Shown here: piece after piece, positions 46,575 through 58,110 of the stretch
Numbering within the stretch: the first letter of the stretch is position 1
Layout of the letters: the number at the start of each line of letters is the position of its first letter
Assembly: GCA_037126765.1 (NCBI GenBank)
Contig: JBBCBC010000030.1
Coordinates: 8,268,786 to 8,332,785 of the forward strand
Origin: Stenogyne calaminthoides
Taxonomy: Eukaryota; Streptophyta; Magnoliopsida; Lamiales; Lamiaceae
Direction of reading: 5' to 3'
Length of the DNA stretch: 64,000 nt
Translations under genes and position numbers: made by a program
Notes under the pieces: model-generated
What the model saw: only the letters and a program-made list of their open reading frames with translations
Databases searched by the model: none
Told to the model about the DNA's origin: nothing

Positions 46575-47769
46575 TTAAATGTAAGTTATCTTATACACCA
46601 TGTTTTAACAGAGTTTTTTCTCTGGACAATGACATATATGGCGTTTCCCCTCACACAAGAGTTTTTGTCGTGGTGGTCGGTAGGCATTCATCAATGTCAA
46701 TGTCAATGTCTGAATGAGTTTCAGGAGTCTGAGGAATCAAATGAACATTTGTAATACAAGACTCCAGGCAATGAATTATCATCTTTGGGATACGGATTGT
46801 ATGAATGTGTCTCAAAATTTTAGCAATAGACTACAAATATACAACTTGCATGCTTGTAGGAAAATTTTGTATAAACGTAGAATTGATGAATGCTTTCCAA
46901 AACCATCCATGTGAAATTGAATCCTTGTTTTTTCTGCCATATTTAATGTTGTGGTGCTCTCCGTCATTGATATGCAATTATGATATAATTTGCATTCTGC
47001 AATATTGCACAGCGTCTAACTCATATTATAGACGATATAGATCACAGGTTCGAGTAACCATTTGCCCGATTAAAAAAAAAAATTATAGATGATTGAAATT
47101 TTGGTTTTATACTTCTCTCATTTTCAAAGTTTGAAATATTTATCATTTTTTAACCATTTTCTTGTAATACCGTTTCAATATTTATCAACTAATTCCAAAA
47201 TCAAAATAAATTAAGATTATGGAAAAATGAGAAAGCGAGTAAAAATACACTTAATTTAGTTCCGTCTAACGGTGGATTTCACACATAATATTCTGCATTG
47301 TTTAAAAGTCAGATGGAGGGTTTTATAACTTGTAGGCGTAGCATGAAAATAACACATTCATCATAAATTCCAAACACTATATTGACTACGTAGATGTCAA
47401 TTAATGTAGCCATCGGTAACTTGATTGTAGATGTCAATTAGTGTAGCCATAGATATTTCTTTCACTTCACTTATTTTTCTTCTTTATCATTTTCATGAAT
47501 ATTGTATACAGAGAAAAGTTTGAACATGCATTATGCATATATTGGAATTGATTATATATTGGCTAATTCTTTATTCTTGTATGCACCATGTAGGGACGGA
47601 TCTAGGAATCAATGGTGGGTGGGCTAAACAAGATAATTTATTTATTATAAATTTATATATAAAAAAATATTATTAGACATGTATTCTTTTATCTAAGGAT
47701 AGAATTCAATAGGGAAAAAAATAGACATTTAAAATCATGGCACATCAACATAAAATCATATAAAATTCA
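46575..47769. other. 3' flank of S-RLK copy 4 and older duplicated block
   Basis: 46595-46760 parallels the 3' flank of copy 3. 47285-47570 parallels 39845-39990 and 40962-41080, without the hAT insertion found there. Near 47593, TAGGGACGGATCTAGG looks like a worn hAT terminus. No gene. Confidence 0.55.
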
Positions 47770-48130
47770 AGAGGCACACTTACGTGAGACGGCCTCACGG
47801 TGAGACGGAGCATAATTTGGGCAATAACTCTTCAACACTTTGGAAGGAATGAGTGTTGATTTGTACCTCATCTCATGAATTAGATTATCTCAATTAGTAA
47901 AATAAATTGATCAGAAATGATACATACTTTTTTTTTTTAAATGATATGATTTGAAACTTTTGTGTTAAATAGATGATTGATGCACACTTGCATGAGATGG
48001 TCTCACGGTGAGATGGAGTATAATTTGGTCATTGACGCTTTAATATTTTGGGTGGGGTGGGTGTTAATTTTATTAACTAGTTTGTACCCCTTCCCATGTA
48101 TGAAACTGTCTCATATGAATTTTTCTCGAA
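47770..48130. repeat. MITE-like repeat with GAGACGG ends, second site
   Basis: Two units, at about 47775-47890 and 47980-48125, each start CACTTRCRTGAGAYGG followed by TCTCACGGTGAGAYGG. Same family as 35799-36070. Confidence 0.5.
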
Positions 48131-48221
48131 TTGATTTACTTTTGATGAAATAAACTGGATAAATCTTGAACTTCCAATTTAATTTTAAGAATATATGATT
48201 GACTTCTATTTAAATTGAACT

Positions 48222-48694
48222 AAGTGCCCGTTTGCGGCCTCAATTGAAAGTTTAAAAGCACTTTTAGTTTGAAAATAAGCAATTCTAGAGTGTTTGTAAT
48301 TGATTTTTTAATCACTTAAAATTTAATTCTCCAAAGCACCTAACGTCCAACTTCTGGTTCCCAAGAAGCACTTATGACTATTTTAACAATTAAATAGATC
48401 TTTTCCTTACAAATTTACCCTCACAAAAAACAAAAAATTGAAGAATCCCAAATGCACTTTTCTCATTCAGTAACAAAAAATCATAACTTCAATTAAAGAA
48501 CAATAGACAGGAACTCCAAGTCGATATGTTAATTTTCCTGCCTGCTATAGATAGAAGAATATTACTCCTCAAATCGAAGAGCAACACTCGAAGAATACCA
48601 CCAGATGTTGAAGTTTTTTTTTCTTCAATTATTTTATTTTTTCTCTTCGCACGCCCTTCTGGAAATGAATTGACTTCTGATTTGTTGGGGGTTC
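48222..48694. other. Left part of an older element split by the LTR retrotransposon
   Basis: It starts GTGCCCGTTTGCGG, a pattern seen at ends of hAT-like MITEs. Matching CCAAACA-type sequence with AGCACTT/AAGTGG words lies right of the LTR element (about 56920-57020). No coding sequence. The pairing of the two sides is an inference. Confidence 0.35.
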
Positions 48695-49008
48695 TGTAAT
48701 ACCCGCACTTTTAGTACTATTATTTGGCCAATATATTTCATGTATTATGTGCATTTTATATTATTTGCATGTTAATATTATTTACATGATTAGTGGTGAG
48801 AAAATCCTTATATAATTTATTGGGATTTAGTGAGTGCACGTTGCAAAATTATTTAATTGTTGTATAAATTAAGTATAAAATATTTGATGATTGGTAACAT
48901 TAGTTAAATAGGATTACACTAATAATAATAATAAATATATAACAGGTTCACAGGTTGAATTATATTTATATTCAGATAATATTGGGTTAAATAAGGGTGG
49001 CCGTGACA
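48695..49008 (+). repeat. 5' LTR, 314 bp, internally deleted
   Basis: The first 240 bases match the start of the right LTR, the last 70 match its end. About 1.58 kb between AATAATAATAA and ATATATAACAGG is missing. Confidence 0.9.
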
Positions 49009-49011
49009 GAG

Positions 49012-49024
49012 TGGTATCAAAGCC
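49012..49024 (+). other. Primer-binding site
   Basis: TGGTATCAAAGCC is one base different from the TGGTATCAGAGCC complement of initiator tRNA-Met used by many plant LTR elements. It stands three bases after the 5' LTR. Confidence 0.8.
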
Positions 49025-49299
49025 CGGGTTATGGTTCTGTAGACTGTCTATGTACACGAGCTCAAGACTTGGGGAGCCCAGCTATGCCGGTAAGTTTTAT
49101 GTTATATGTTGTGTGCATTCCTTTATTTCCATTTAGTGAAGTGTTTTAACGAAAATACTTGTTATAAAACATGTTAAGCTATTGTAATTTCGAGGACGAA
49201 ATTCTTATAAGGAGGGGATCCACTACTACACATTTGAGCTTGCACAACTGCACTTGGACAGCCCTTTTTTCAAACAGCTCTCCAAGCTATAGCTTGGAG

Positions 49300-49470
49300 A
49301 GCGATTTTAATTAAAAAAAAGAAAGAATAGACAGCGGTTCGAAACCGCTGTCCAAGTTTTACACTTAGACAACGGTTGAGAACCGTTGTGCAAGTGTTTA
49401 GACAGCGGTTTTGAATCGCTGTCCAGGGGAATAGTTTGGACAGCGGTTCCAAACCGCTGTCCAAGTGTTC
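49300..49470. repeat. CACTA element 3 left subterminal palindromes
   Basis: Four units such as GGACAGCGGTTCCAAACCGC, each continuing into TGTCC, stand with a spacing of about 35-40 bases. They match element 2 at 28740-28860. Confidence 0.85.
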
Positions 49471-50466
49471 GGATAATTAAATACGACCCAAATCGCGAAC
49501 CAGACTTATATTTTTCCCCAAATTAAATCGCGCGTCCTCCTTCCTCTACCCTAAATCGAACTCCGTCGCGCATCCTCCCCTTCCGCCGCTGCCGTCATCT
49601 TCCCATTAGCTCTTATTTCCCCAAATCGCGAATCAGAAGCCCTAGCCTTCTCCTCCCTCTCCCCCAAATCGAACCATCCGCCGCGCGTCCTCCCCTACCG
49701 CCGCCGCCGTCGCCGCCTTTCTCCTTCCATAGGTAATTATTCTTTATATATATATATGTTAGTATATATATATATTGAATTAATGTATATATATGTTGAA
49801 TTAATGTGTATATATATATATTGAATTAATGTGTATATATATATATATATTGAATTAAGTGTATATATATGTATATTGGTGTATATATATCATGTTGTAT
49901 GTATTGGTGTATGTATATTGGTGTATATATATTGGTGTTTGATCCACTCAAGGTGTTTGATAGTATGCTTGTGTGAGGATTTAAGCATAAATTAGTGTTA
50001 ATTTATTAGGATTAATGTTGTTAGTGTTAGAGATGAACAACTTGTTAGAGATGAATATATATTGTGTGGCTTGACTTGATTTTTTTATGTTAACTTAGAT
50101 ATGAACAATTGATGCACTCAAGGTGTTTGATAATATGCTTGTGTGAGGATTTAAGCATAAATTAGGATTAATACATTATGATATATTTTGGTTATATTAA
50201 TTTGATGATTTGGTGAATGGATAGTAGTGTGTTGCTTTAGATGATTAATGATGGTACATTAGGTTATATACATTGTTTTGAGATGCAACAAATCCTTAGA
50301 TACATGCAATATACAAACCTTAGGTACTACCACATTCTATATGCAAGTTTTATACATTAGGATTGTAATACTTTTAGGTTTAATACTTTTAGGTTTAATA
50401 CATTAGGATACATTATCTTGAGAAACACTTCATATTGCCTTTTTCTATAGGCATCTCTAGTTCTAT

Positions 50467-53400
50467 ATGGATCGAAAAGTGGGTTCGAGCAGATCGATTA
50501 TCGGGGATGAGTATAGTAATGGGGTAAAAGAATTTTGTAATCATGCAATTAGACACCTTGACCGATTTCGGCACATTCCATGTCCGTGTTGGAAATGTAT
50601 GAATGGAAAAACCGTTAGTGGTCGAGAAAGTCTGTTTTGACCACTTGATGATTCACCGGATTGATAAAACATATACCGTTTGGACATATCATGGTGAGAG
50701 AAGAGATGGATGTAGCTCAAGCAACCTAGAAACCGACTTTAGGTTTGAAGATACAGGTGGATGCGGATATTTTCATGATGTACCGATCGCTGATACATCG
50801 AAAGTAGGGATGACGATGATCCGCGAGATCACCCTTATATGTCGAGAAGTTAAGGATTCTCGGGCCGATTACCACTTTGTGGCCTGTGTAAGAAGGCAAC
50901 AAATATGTCATTTGTGTTGATATTGTTCAACCTAAAAGTTGACTCACGGGTTTGTCCGATGAGTTCTTCACAAGTATGCTGGAAACAATTAGTGGTCTAT
51001 TGCCTGATGGAAATTTACTGCCTAAGAGAGCATATGATGCTAAACAAATGCTCAAGTCCATCTGGTTAACACATCAAAAAATTCATGCTTGTCCGGGTGA
51101 TTGTATCTTATTTTGAAAGGAGTATAAAATCTCCCGCGAAGGTGATGTGGTACTTTCCAATAATACCAAGATTTAGGAGAATGTATAGCAGCGTTGTGGA
51201 TGCTAGAAATTTAACTTGGCATCATGATGATAGGATCAAAGATGGAATGCTAAGACACCCTGTTGATTCACCCCAGTGGAAGACATTCGATGTTAGGCAT
51301 CCATAATTTGGCACCGAGCTATGACACTTGCGTCTTGCACTCTCAACTGACGGAATGAATCCGTTCGGTATCCAAAGTACCAACCACAGTACATGACCAG
51401 TGATTCTGTTAGTTTATAATCTTTCACCCGAGTTGTGCATGAAACGCACTTACATGATGATGTCTATGTTGATATCAGGACCCAAACAACCTGGTAACGA
51501 CATAGATGTATATCTGGCTCCTTTGATAGAGGACTTGAAACTCATGTGGGATGAGGGTGTCGATGTGTATGATGCTTGTAGAAAGGAGAATTTCAAGTTG
51601 AAGGTCATGCCGCTTTTGAACTATCAATGACTTTCCGAACCACGTGAATCTATCTCGATATAGTGAAAAAGGGTCGATGCATGTCCTTGTTGTACCAAGA
51701 AGACACATCACATTCGCTTGAGTCATTGTAGGAAGACCGTTTTATATGGGACATAGGAGGTGGTTGGACCCAACCCATAAGTACTGAATAATGGCGATGC
51801 ATTCGATGACACAATTGAGACAGTGAAGCACCACGTTTATTGTCGAGGTTGAATGTATTGAATGAGATGAAGAATATCGACACACAAGACGGAAAGATCT
51901 TCGCAAAGAGTGTCCCACTCAAGCGGTTGGAAGGAATTAATTTTTTTCAATTTCCCTATTGGAAAGAGTTGTATGTTAGACACTTCATTGATCTAATGCA
52001 CGTTGAGAAGAACGCGTTTGTGCCAAATTTTGCTCAACACTCTCCTAGCCGATAAGAAGTCCAAGGATGGTTACAATGCAAGAATGGATATGATTGATAT
52101 GGGAATAAAGCGTAATTAAAACCTATGCCAGAGAAAGGGGTCAACGATTCTTACCTCCCCGCCGCACACACCTTGTCCAAGAATGAGAGAAAAGAGTTAC
52201 TTCAGCTGCTAAAGGATGTGAAAGTACCAGAGGGTTATTCCTCCAACATACAGAGACTTGTATCAGATGATGGCGTGAGACTGATGAATCTGAAATCGCA
52301 TGACTATCATGTCATCATGGAGACTTTCTTGCCCATTGCAATATGTTCTATCTTGCTTGAAAATGTGCGCATACCATAACAAAGTTATGTTTGTTCTTCA
52401 AGGCAATGAGTAGCAAGGTCATAGATCCTAGAAAATTGCTTGGTTTTGAGGCAGACAGGGGACTCTCTGTGAGCTTGAGATGTATTTCCTCCATCATTTT
52501 TTTTGATATAATGGTTCACCTAACAGTTCATTTGGTACACGAGACAAGGATGTGTGGTCCTGCTCGTATGGGATGGATGTATGGTGTAGAGAGATATATG
52601 AAAGTGCTCAAAGGATATGTGATAAATAAGTCCAGGCCGGAGGGATGCATTGCAGAACGTTATTTAGTAGAAGAAGCAGTCGAGTACTAGTCTGAATTTA
52701 TTCCGAATGTCGATGTAATTGGACTTCGGGTTAAGACACCAATAGAATGGATGGTGAAGGCATTACCGGTGGTCAACCCAGAAGTGTTTAAAGATAGAGG
52801 AACTAACACGGATGCACTTTGCAGGCATTTCACAAACACGGTCGGCAGGCTTCCTTTTATTGACCAAGACATGCGATCACTTGTCGAGAGAAATCCCACC
52901 GAGAGATAGATCATGGATTGAAGTTGAGCACAATCACACGCGTTTGTTGACCGGTTCAATGGTTATGTAGCAAATATGTTGTCACGGGAAATGTAATCGG
53001 TGAATGAAAGAGTTAAGTGGTTATCCGTAATGCCCGATAGACATGTGTATTCATACAAGTGTTATCTTAGCAATGGATACACATTTTATACCGTAGATCA
53101 TGATGCCACAAGTACTATGCGAGAATAGTGGAGTGTCCATTATCGCGAATCGCAGTGGATCAATCAAATACTACTTACTTTGGGATGATTGTCAACATTT
53201 GGGAACTCGACTATATTGTTCACCGTCAACCAATCTTCGAGTGTAGTTAAAGCGAGGATCCCTAACGGTGTCCAAGTTGAAAGTTCTGGGTTCGTACGCG
53301 TTGATTTGAAGAATGTGGGATACAAAGATGACCCTTACATAATGGCCAGTCAAGCTCAACTAGTTTTCTATGTCCCCGACCCAGTTAATAAGAAATGGTC

Positions 53401-53660
53401 CATTGTGGTTCTGTCAAACAAATTTAACAATAGTTTCCAGATTAGCGACCATGTCGATGAAGATGTTGACACAATTGATGATCCTTTTCAAAACTTCACT
53501 CATTCTGTACCATCTTTTGATGATCCTGCAAATCCACGCCCATACCAGAGAATAATTAGAGATGAGGATGAATATGGCAATCCGGATCTTGTTAACATTT
53601 ATGGTCATGAACGAGAAAGGTCAACCAAAACTAAAAAAAAAAAAAAACAAGTGCTAAAAA
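50467..53660 (+). pseudogene. CACTA transposase of element 3, broken
   Basis: The ATG at 50467 opens MDRKWVRADRLS, after which the frame is lost and regained. FDHLMIHRIDKTYTVWTYHG follows (50637), then Transposase_21 with MISGPKQPGNDI-like LISGPKQPGNDIDVYLAPL (51460-51530) and MWDEGVDVYDACRKENF. LPYWK-type PYWKELYVRHFIDLMHVEKN comes near 51960. DUF4218 starts near 52200 (LLKDVKVPEGYSSNIQRL and LKSHDYHVIMETFLPIAI). DUF4216 is the longest open part (53189-53720): ARIPNGVQVESSGF and YKDDPYIMASQAQLVFYV. It ends in a Lys-rich tail. Many small indels separate the parts. Confidence 0.85.
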
Positions 53661-53739
53661 AAGAAATGTACGACTTTATTGAATGTTGTTTCTTCCGCTA
53701 TATTAAATGTTGTTTCTTTTGATTTATTAAATAAAGTGA

Positions 53740-54035
53740 ATCGGATCAATGTGTTCCGAGGCAACTAGATAATGAACATTGTGGACATTTTGTGTGTTGT
53801 TTCTATTGAAGATATAATCCGCGCTTTCTAATCTAACATTCCTCTCAACGTAAGTCAATTTATCGATTTATTTAAATTATTATTGATTGAATAAAAATTC
53901 ATACTATATTGATTGATTCGTTGTTTGCAGTTTGTCTATGAACGTGAGCTCAATTCTTACTCTAAGAAAAGACTGGAGAAATGGAAAAACGATTGGACGG
54001 GGTACCTTCTTATATTCATACGATATTGAGTGAAC
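53740..54035 (+). pseudogene. Ulp1-like protease remnant of CACTA element 3
   Basis: NEHCGHFVCCF keeps the presumed catalytic Cys, followed by a shift, an intron and the last exon FVYERELNSYSKKRLEKWKN, then DWTGYL. Exons upstream of the Cys motif are missing, as in element 2. Confidence 0.55.
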
Positions 54036-54336
54036 GTTGTTTGAAATTTTGGTAGCATGTAATTAAATTATATATTTGTGATGATATATATTTCATGTTT
54101 TTGGTGTATTGGACGTATATATGTTTATGATTGTATGTTTATTTATTTCATGATGTGTATGTTTATTAATTTATTTGATGTTTTGGTATATATATGTGGT
54201 ATAAGTTTTGGTTTATGGTTTTATTATAGGATTTTTGGTTTATGGTTTATGGTATTGAACGTATATATAAGTTATGGTTTATAGTTTTATTATAGGATTT
54301 TTAAAATATAAATTAATAATTAAAACAAAAAGATAT

Positions 54337-54556
54337 TGGACAACGGTTAATAACCACTGTCTATGTAACATAATAAACGAAATTAAAAAAAAAAAATTAA
54401 GTTAGACAGCGGTTGATAACCGCTTGTCCAAGCAAAATCTTGCAAAGCGGTTTTTTATCAGCTGTCCAAGCTTGGACAGCTGTTACTTAGAGAGCGGTTA
54501 TAACCGCTCTCCAAGGTCATTTTTCACATCTGTCCAAGCCCAAATGTGTATTAGTG
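54337..54556. repeat. CACTA element 3 right subterminal repeats and terminus
   Basis: GGACAACGGTTAATAACC, GACAGCGGTTGATAACCGC and GAGAGCGGTTATAACCGCTC are near-perfect palindromes ahead of the TTAGTG end. Confidence 0.85.
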
Positions 54557-55762
54557 GGAGGATGTAATACCCGCACTTTTAGTACTATTATTTGGTCAAT
54601 ATATTTCATGTATTATGTGCATTTTATATTATTTGCATGTTAATATTATTTACATGATTAGTGGTGAGAAAATCCTTATATAATTTATTGGGATTTAGTG
54701 AGTGCACGTTGCAAAATTATTTAATTGTTGTATAAATTTAATATAAAATATTTGATGATTGGTAACATTAGTTAAATAGGATTACACTAATAATAATAAT
54801 AATAATAATGAATATATATATATAGAAGACGTGGGATTATCTATATACATATATGTGCACAGTACTAAGTTTTATCAAGAAACTACTAGAATACTAATAT
54901 AATAATAATTAGTATAAACATTAAAAAAAAAATTAGAGGAAAGCGTACAAGTTAAGATTGTGAGGCGGTTACTTGGACTTGCAATATATATCCACACACT
55001 TTTCTTAGAAGAGGGGGAGAAAGGCACCAGAAAGAAAAGGAGGGTGTGGGCTGCGACATCTTAGGCGAGAAAGGAAAAAAAAAAAGGAACGAATGAGAGA
55101 TCGAGGTGGCAGACGTTAAGGTTGTGCAATTAATATGGTTGGACTCGATAAGGCGATTTAGGAGTTCTAGGTATCAATATTCGTTTCAATCGAGGTAAGT
55201 AGAAATTCATTTGCACCTACAATGCATAAATATATTATTTATGTGATTTATTTATATTGAAATGTTAACCGTGGGTATTACGTGAATTACGATAATACTT
55301 GGTATTTGATGATTGATATGGAATATATTTGCAAATTCGATGATTAATATGAAATGAGTCTGTGAGCCAGCTATGGGTATAGAATGAAATTGTGATTTAT
55401 GTTGTTATTGTGAAAGAAACTTATGAGTTTGATGTTACATGAATCTTGTGAAATCAGACTATGTTGGTGTGTGAATAATTGATGATATGTGGATATTATA
55501 TGAGTTTAATTATATGTGAATTTTACGTGATTTGTGAGATTGATTGATATTTAGTGATTATTGTGAAGAGAGTTTGTGAGCTCGAAAGTTATATGAATTG
55601 AACCTGTGGGTTCGACGTTATGTGAATCTTGTGAGATATTTGAGTTGCATTGCATCAAACATATCATGCATGAACATACGAGTACACCGAGATATGAGTG
55701 ATTAGAGAGAGCCTAAGTGAGGTGTTTTGGCCACGTGGTGGTCAGTGTATTGAGTTTATTTA

Positions 55763-55925
55763 GGCGTGTATCCGGAAGTTTTATTCTGGCGTGTATCCAA
55801 AACTTTTATTCCGGCGTGTATCCGGAAGTTTCATTCTGGCGTGTATCCAGATCTTTTATTCCGGCGTGTATCCGGAAGTTTTATTCTGGCGTGTATCCAG
55901 ATGTTTTACCGGCGTATATTCGGGA
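55763..55925 (+). repeat. 25-bp minisatellite in the 3' LTR
   Basis: Seven units of GGCGTGTATCCGGAAGTTTTATTCT type; units alternate between CCGGAAG and CCAGAT/CCAAAAC variants, and the last unit is worn. Confidence 0.9.
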
Positions 55926-55945
55926 AATTGGGGCCCCCATTATGA

Positions 55946-56075
55946 ATGAAAAGAGAGAGAGTGAGAGAAAGAGAGAGAGAGAGATGAGAGGAGAGAGAGA
56001 GTGAGAGAAAGAGAGAGAGAGAGAGAGAGAGATGAGATGAGAGGAGAGGAGAGGAGAGAGAGAGTGGGTGAAAGA
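55946..56075. repeat. (GA)n-rich tract
   Basis: GAGAGA runs with GAGTGAGAGAAAGAGAGAGA units repeated; it causes long false open frames on both strands. Confidence 0.9.
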
Positions 56076-56628
56076 AAGTTTGGAGAGGAGTTTGAAAGAA
56101 GTTTTTTTATCATGCATAATTTCTGCTTACTGAGATTTATATGTCTCACCTAGTTTATGCATTGTAGGTAATTCTGATGAGATGTGACGAGTTGGCCTTA
56201 CTGGACAAGCTGTGGAGTTTCTGCAGGTTTTGAGTGGCTGTGTACATAGATGACGACCTGTTGGGCATACCATGGCTTATTGTGCATCCGATAAAATATA
56301 TTTTGTCTCTTTTAGATATGTATTATGTTATGGTATAAAGTTTAGTGTGTAAGATGATGTTGATGTCGTAATATTCGGAAAAAAATAAATATATAACAGG
56401 TTCACAGGTTGAATTATATTTATATTCAGATAATTTTGGGTTAAATAAGGGTGGTCGTGACAGGTTCTTTGTATCTTTTCTCCCTTTTGCTTGATGAAAT
56501 AACGATCACTGAAAATGGTTAATACAATTGCTGATGTGCTGGGTTTTGAGAAAAGATCGTATCAGAGTTTCACAATTTTGAAAAATCAGATTTGAAAAGG
56601 GTAATTATGTAAAATAACAAAAAAAGTA

Positions 56629-56907
56629 CTCCCTCCGTCCCATAATTATTGTCTGGTTTACTGTGTGCTCGGTTTTTAAGAAAATGTGATAAAGTGTTAA
56701 AGTGTAAGTGGTAGAATTGGTAAATCAACTTTATTGTAAAGTGAAAAAGTGTTAAAGTGTAAGGGGTTAAGTGAGTGTCAATTGATGTAATTTATATGTA
56801 TTGTGAAGAGTGTTTATATTGATGAAACTTTCCATTTTAGGAAAGTGGACAAAAATTGTGGGACGCCCAAAATAGAATACTGGACAATAATCTTGAGACG
56901 GAGGGAG
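56629..56907. mobile_element. Stowaway-type MITE
   Basis: The ends CTCCCTCCGTCCC and AGACGGAGGGAG are inverted and each is flanked by TA, as in Tc1/mariner-related Stowaway elements of plants. 279 bp, no open frame. Confidence 0.95.
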
Positions 56908-57024
56908 TAATTTTTTTTCCAAACACACCAATTTCTAATGATTTGGTTAAAAGCTCCTTATTTCCAAACATTACCCACTTCTGATTTTTCTACAAAAATC
57001 AATTAAAACCACTTCTAAGTAGGC

Positions 57025-57640
57025 CTCGATTAAAAAATGAAAGATTCAAAACAATTATACATAATACATGCATGATAATATGGAATTCTCAAAAGATTGC
57101 CCAAGTAGGTCTCGATTAAAAAATGAAAGATTCAAGAAGTCGCACAAGTGCGACAAGCTCTCGATAAAGACTTTTTTTTGTTTTGTATAGGCTCCAAAGG
57201 AGATCAATGGAAATTCGTAAAAAAGCTGTCGAAGATCATAATAATATGGAATTCTCAAAAGATTGCCCTGGACTGGAGCCTAGTGCATCATGCACATAGA
57301 TCCATCCATGACACCATTAAATTTGAAATATGCAACTTATTTACACTAAATCGTGTAACTTATAGTTATTTATTTTTTTAAATGAGATTGTTTCGAAAGG
57401 ACGACAAAAACTAAGACCACCTCACCCACTCTCTTAGAAAAAGGAGTGACCCACAATCTGAATTCTATTGAAAATCACACAAATTTATTGATTCACTGCA
57501 TAGAGATTTTTTTTTAAAAAGTGGCTGGATCGAAATCTGCAAGAAACAGAGAAGCTCTATGTGTTATTTTGAAAGCGGTGAAGACAAGTAAAAACTCTGA
57601 ATTTACAATTTGATGAAACTGAAGATCAAATGTCCATACT
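57025..57640. other. Spacer with local repeats, no gene
   Basis: AGGCCTCGATTAAAAAATGAAAGATTCAA near 57024 and GGTCTCGATTAAAAAATGAAAGATTCAA near 57109 are a direct repeat, as is AATATGGAATTCTCAAAAGATTGCCC at 57078 and 57242. The part 57325-57365 resembles the MITE at 29321. Sequence before 57655 looks like the end of an S-RLK intron. Confidence 0.6.
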
Positions 57641-57652
57641 TGTTTTGCAGAT

Positions 57653-57981
57653 CCCACGAAAATAATATTACTAGATTGGCCTAGGCGCCTCAACATTATC
57701 AATGGTATTGCTAAGAGACTTATTTATCTTTATCAAGATTCCCGCCAGCAAAGATATCAGATTTTGGTCTTGCTAGAACGTATGCAGGTCAAATTCAGGG
57801 GAGATTAGTGGTGCAAGGAAGGTGTTTGATGAAATGTCTGATAGAAATTTGCTAGTATACAAATACAAAGCTTATGCAGCTGGCTAGGAACAGTCACCGT
57901 AAGATAAAATTAGATATAATGGAACTACATGTAAGCCAAATTTCACTGCTAGAAAATGAACAGAATGATAGAAACAGTGAT
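57653..57981 (+). pseudogene. Kinase-PPR chimeric fossil (fossil 4)
   Basis: After an intact TTTTGCAG acceptor, the S-RLK exon 5 begins: DPTKIILLDWPRRLNIINGI, with HQD changed to YQD. The HRDLKASN-to-PK segment is deleted, and the text resumes at ISDFGLA in another frame. It passes directly into NSGEISGARKVFDEMSDRN. The following 110 bases match fossil 3. It is cut at 57982 by the hAT array. The exon start is better kept here than in fossil 3. Confidence 0.75.
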
Positions 57982-58110
57982 AAGTGGCGGATCCAGGATT
58001 TTAAATTTGGGGATAGGGAATATAGTAAGTTAAATATTAATTACTAATAAAAGTCATAAAAATTTAATGTAGCCTAAACAAAAAAAAAAGTACATGATAT
58101 TCAAATTAAA

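Larger units (their letters stand above)
49221..54556 (+). mobile_element. CACTA transposon 3, both ends present
   Basis: It begins CACTACTACACATTTGAGC and ends CCCAAATGTGTATTAGTG. Subterminal palindromes of GGACAGCGGTT type lie at 49310-49470 and 54337-54535. A GC-rich leader, an AT-repeat intron, a broken transposase and an Ulp1 remnant follow in order. A clean 3-bp target duplication is not visible: the flanks are GGATC on the left and GGAGG on the right. This is the most complete of the three copies. Confidence 0.9.
48695..56462 (+). mobile_element. Non-autonomous Ty3/gypsy-like LTR retrotransposon with a nested CACTA
   Basis: It is flanked by GGTTC on both sides (48690-48694 and 56463-56467). 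The LTRs start TGTAATACCCGCAC and end CGTGACA. A primer-binding site TGGTATCAAAGCC begins at 49012. The interior 3' end reads TTTCGAGGACGAAATTC, then TATAAGGAGGGG, the usual gypsy polypurine context. Only about 220 bases of interior remain; gag and pol are gone. CACTA element 3 sits at 49221-54556 in that interior. Confidence 0.9.
54563..56462 (+). repeat. 3' LTR, 1900 bp, full length
   Basis: Starts TGTAATACCCGCAC and ends GGTCGTGACA, followed by GGTTC. It carries a 25-bp minisatellite and a GA-rich tract missing from the 5' LTR. Confidence 0.9.

Noticed and set aside
47590..47720. Another hAT element starting TAGGGACGGATCTAGG
   Set aside because: Only one end-like sequence was seen and no partner end or target duplication, so it was not listed as an element.
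55717..56150. Open frames over the minisatellite and GA tract
   Set aside because: They read repeat units (Ser/Leu-rich or Arg/Glu-rich strings) inside an LTR, with no conserved protein.
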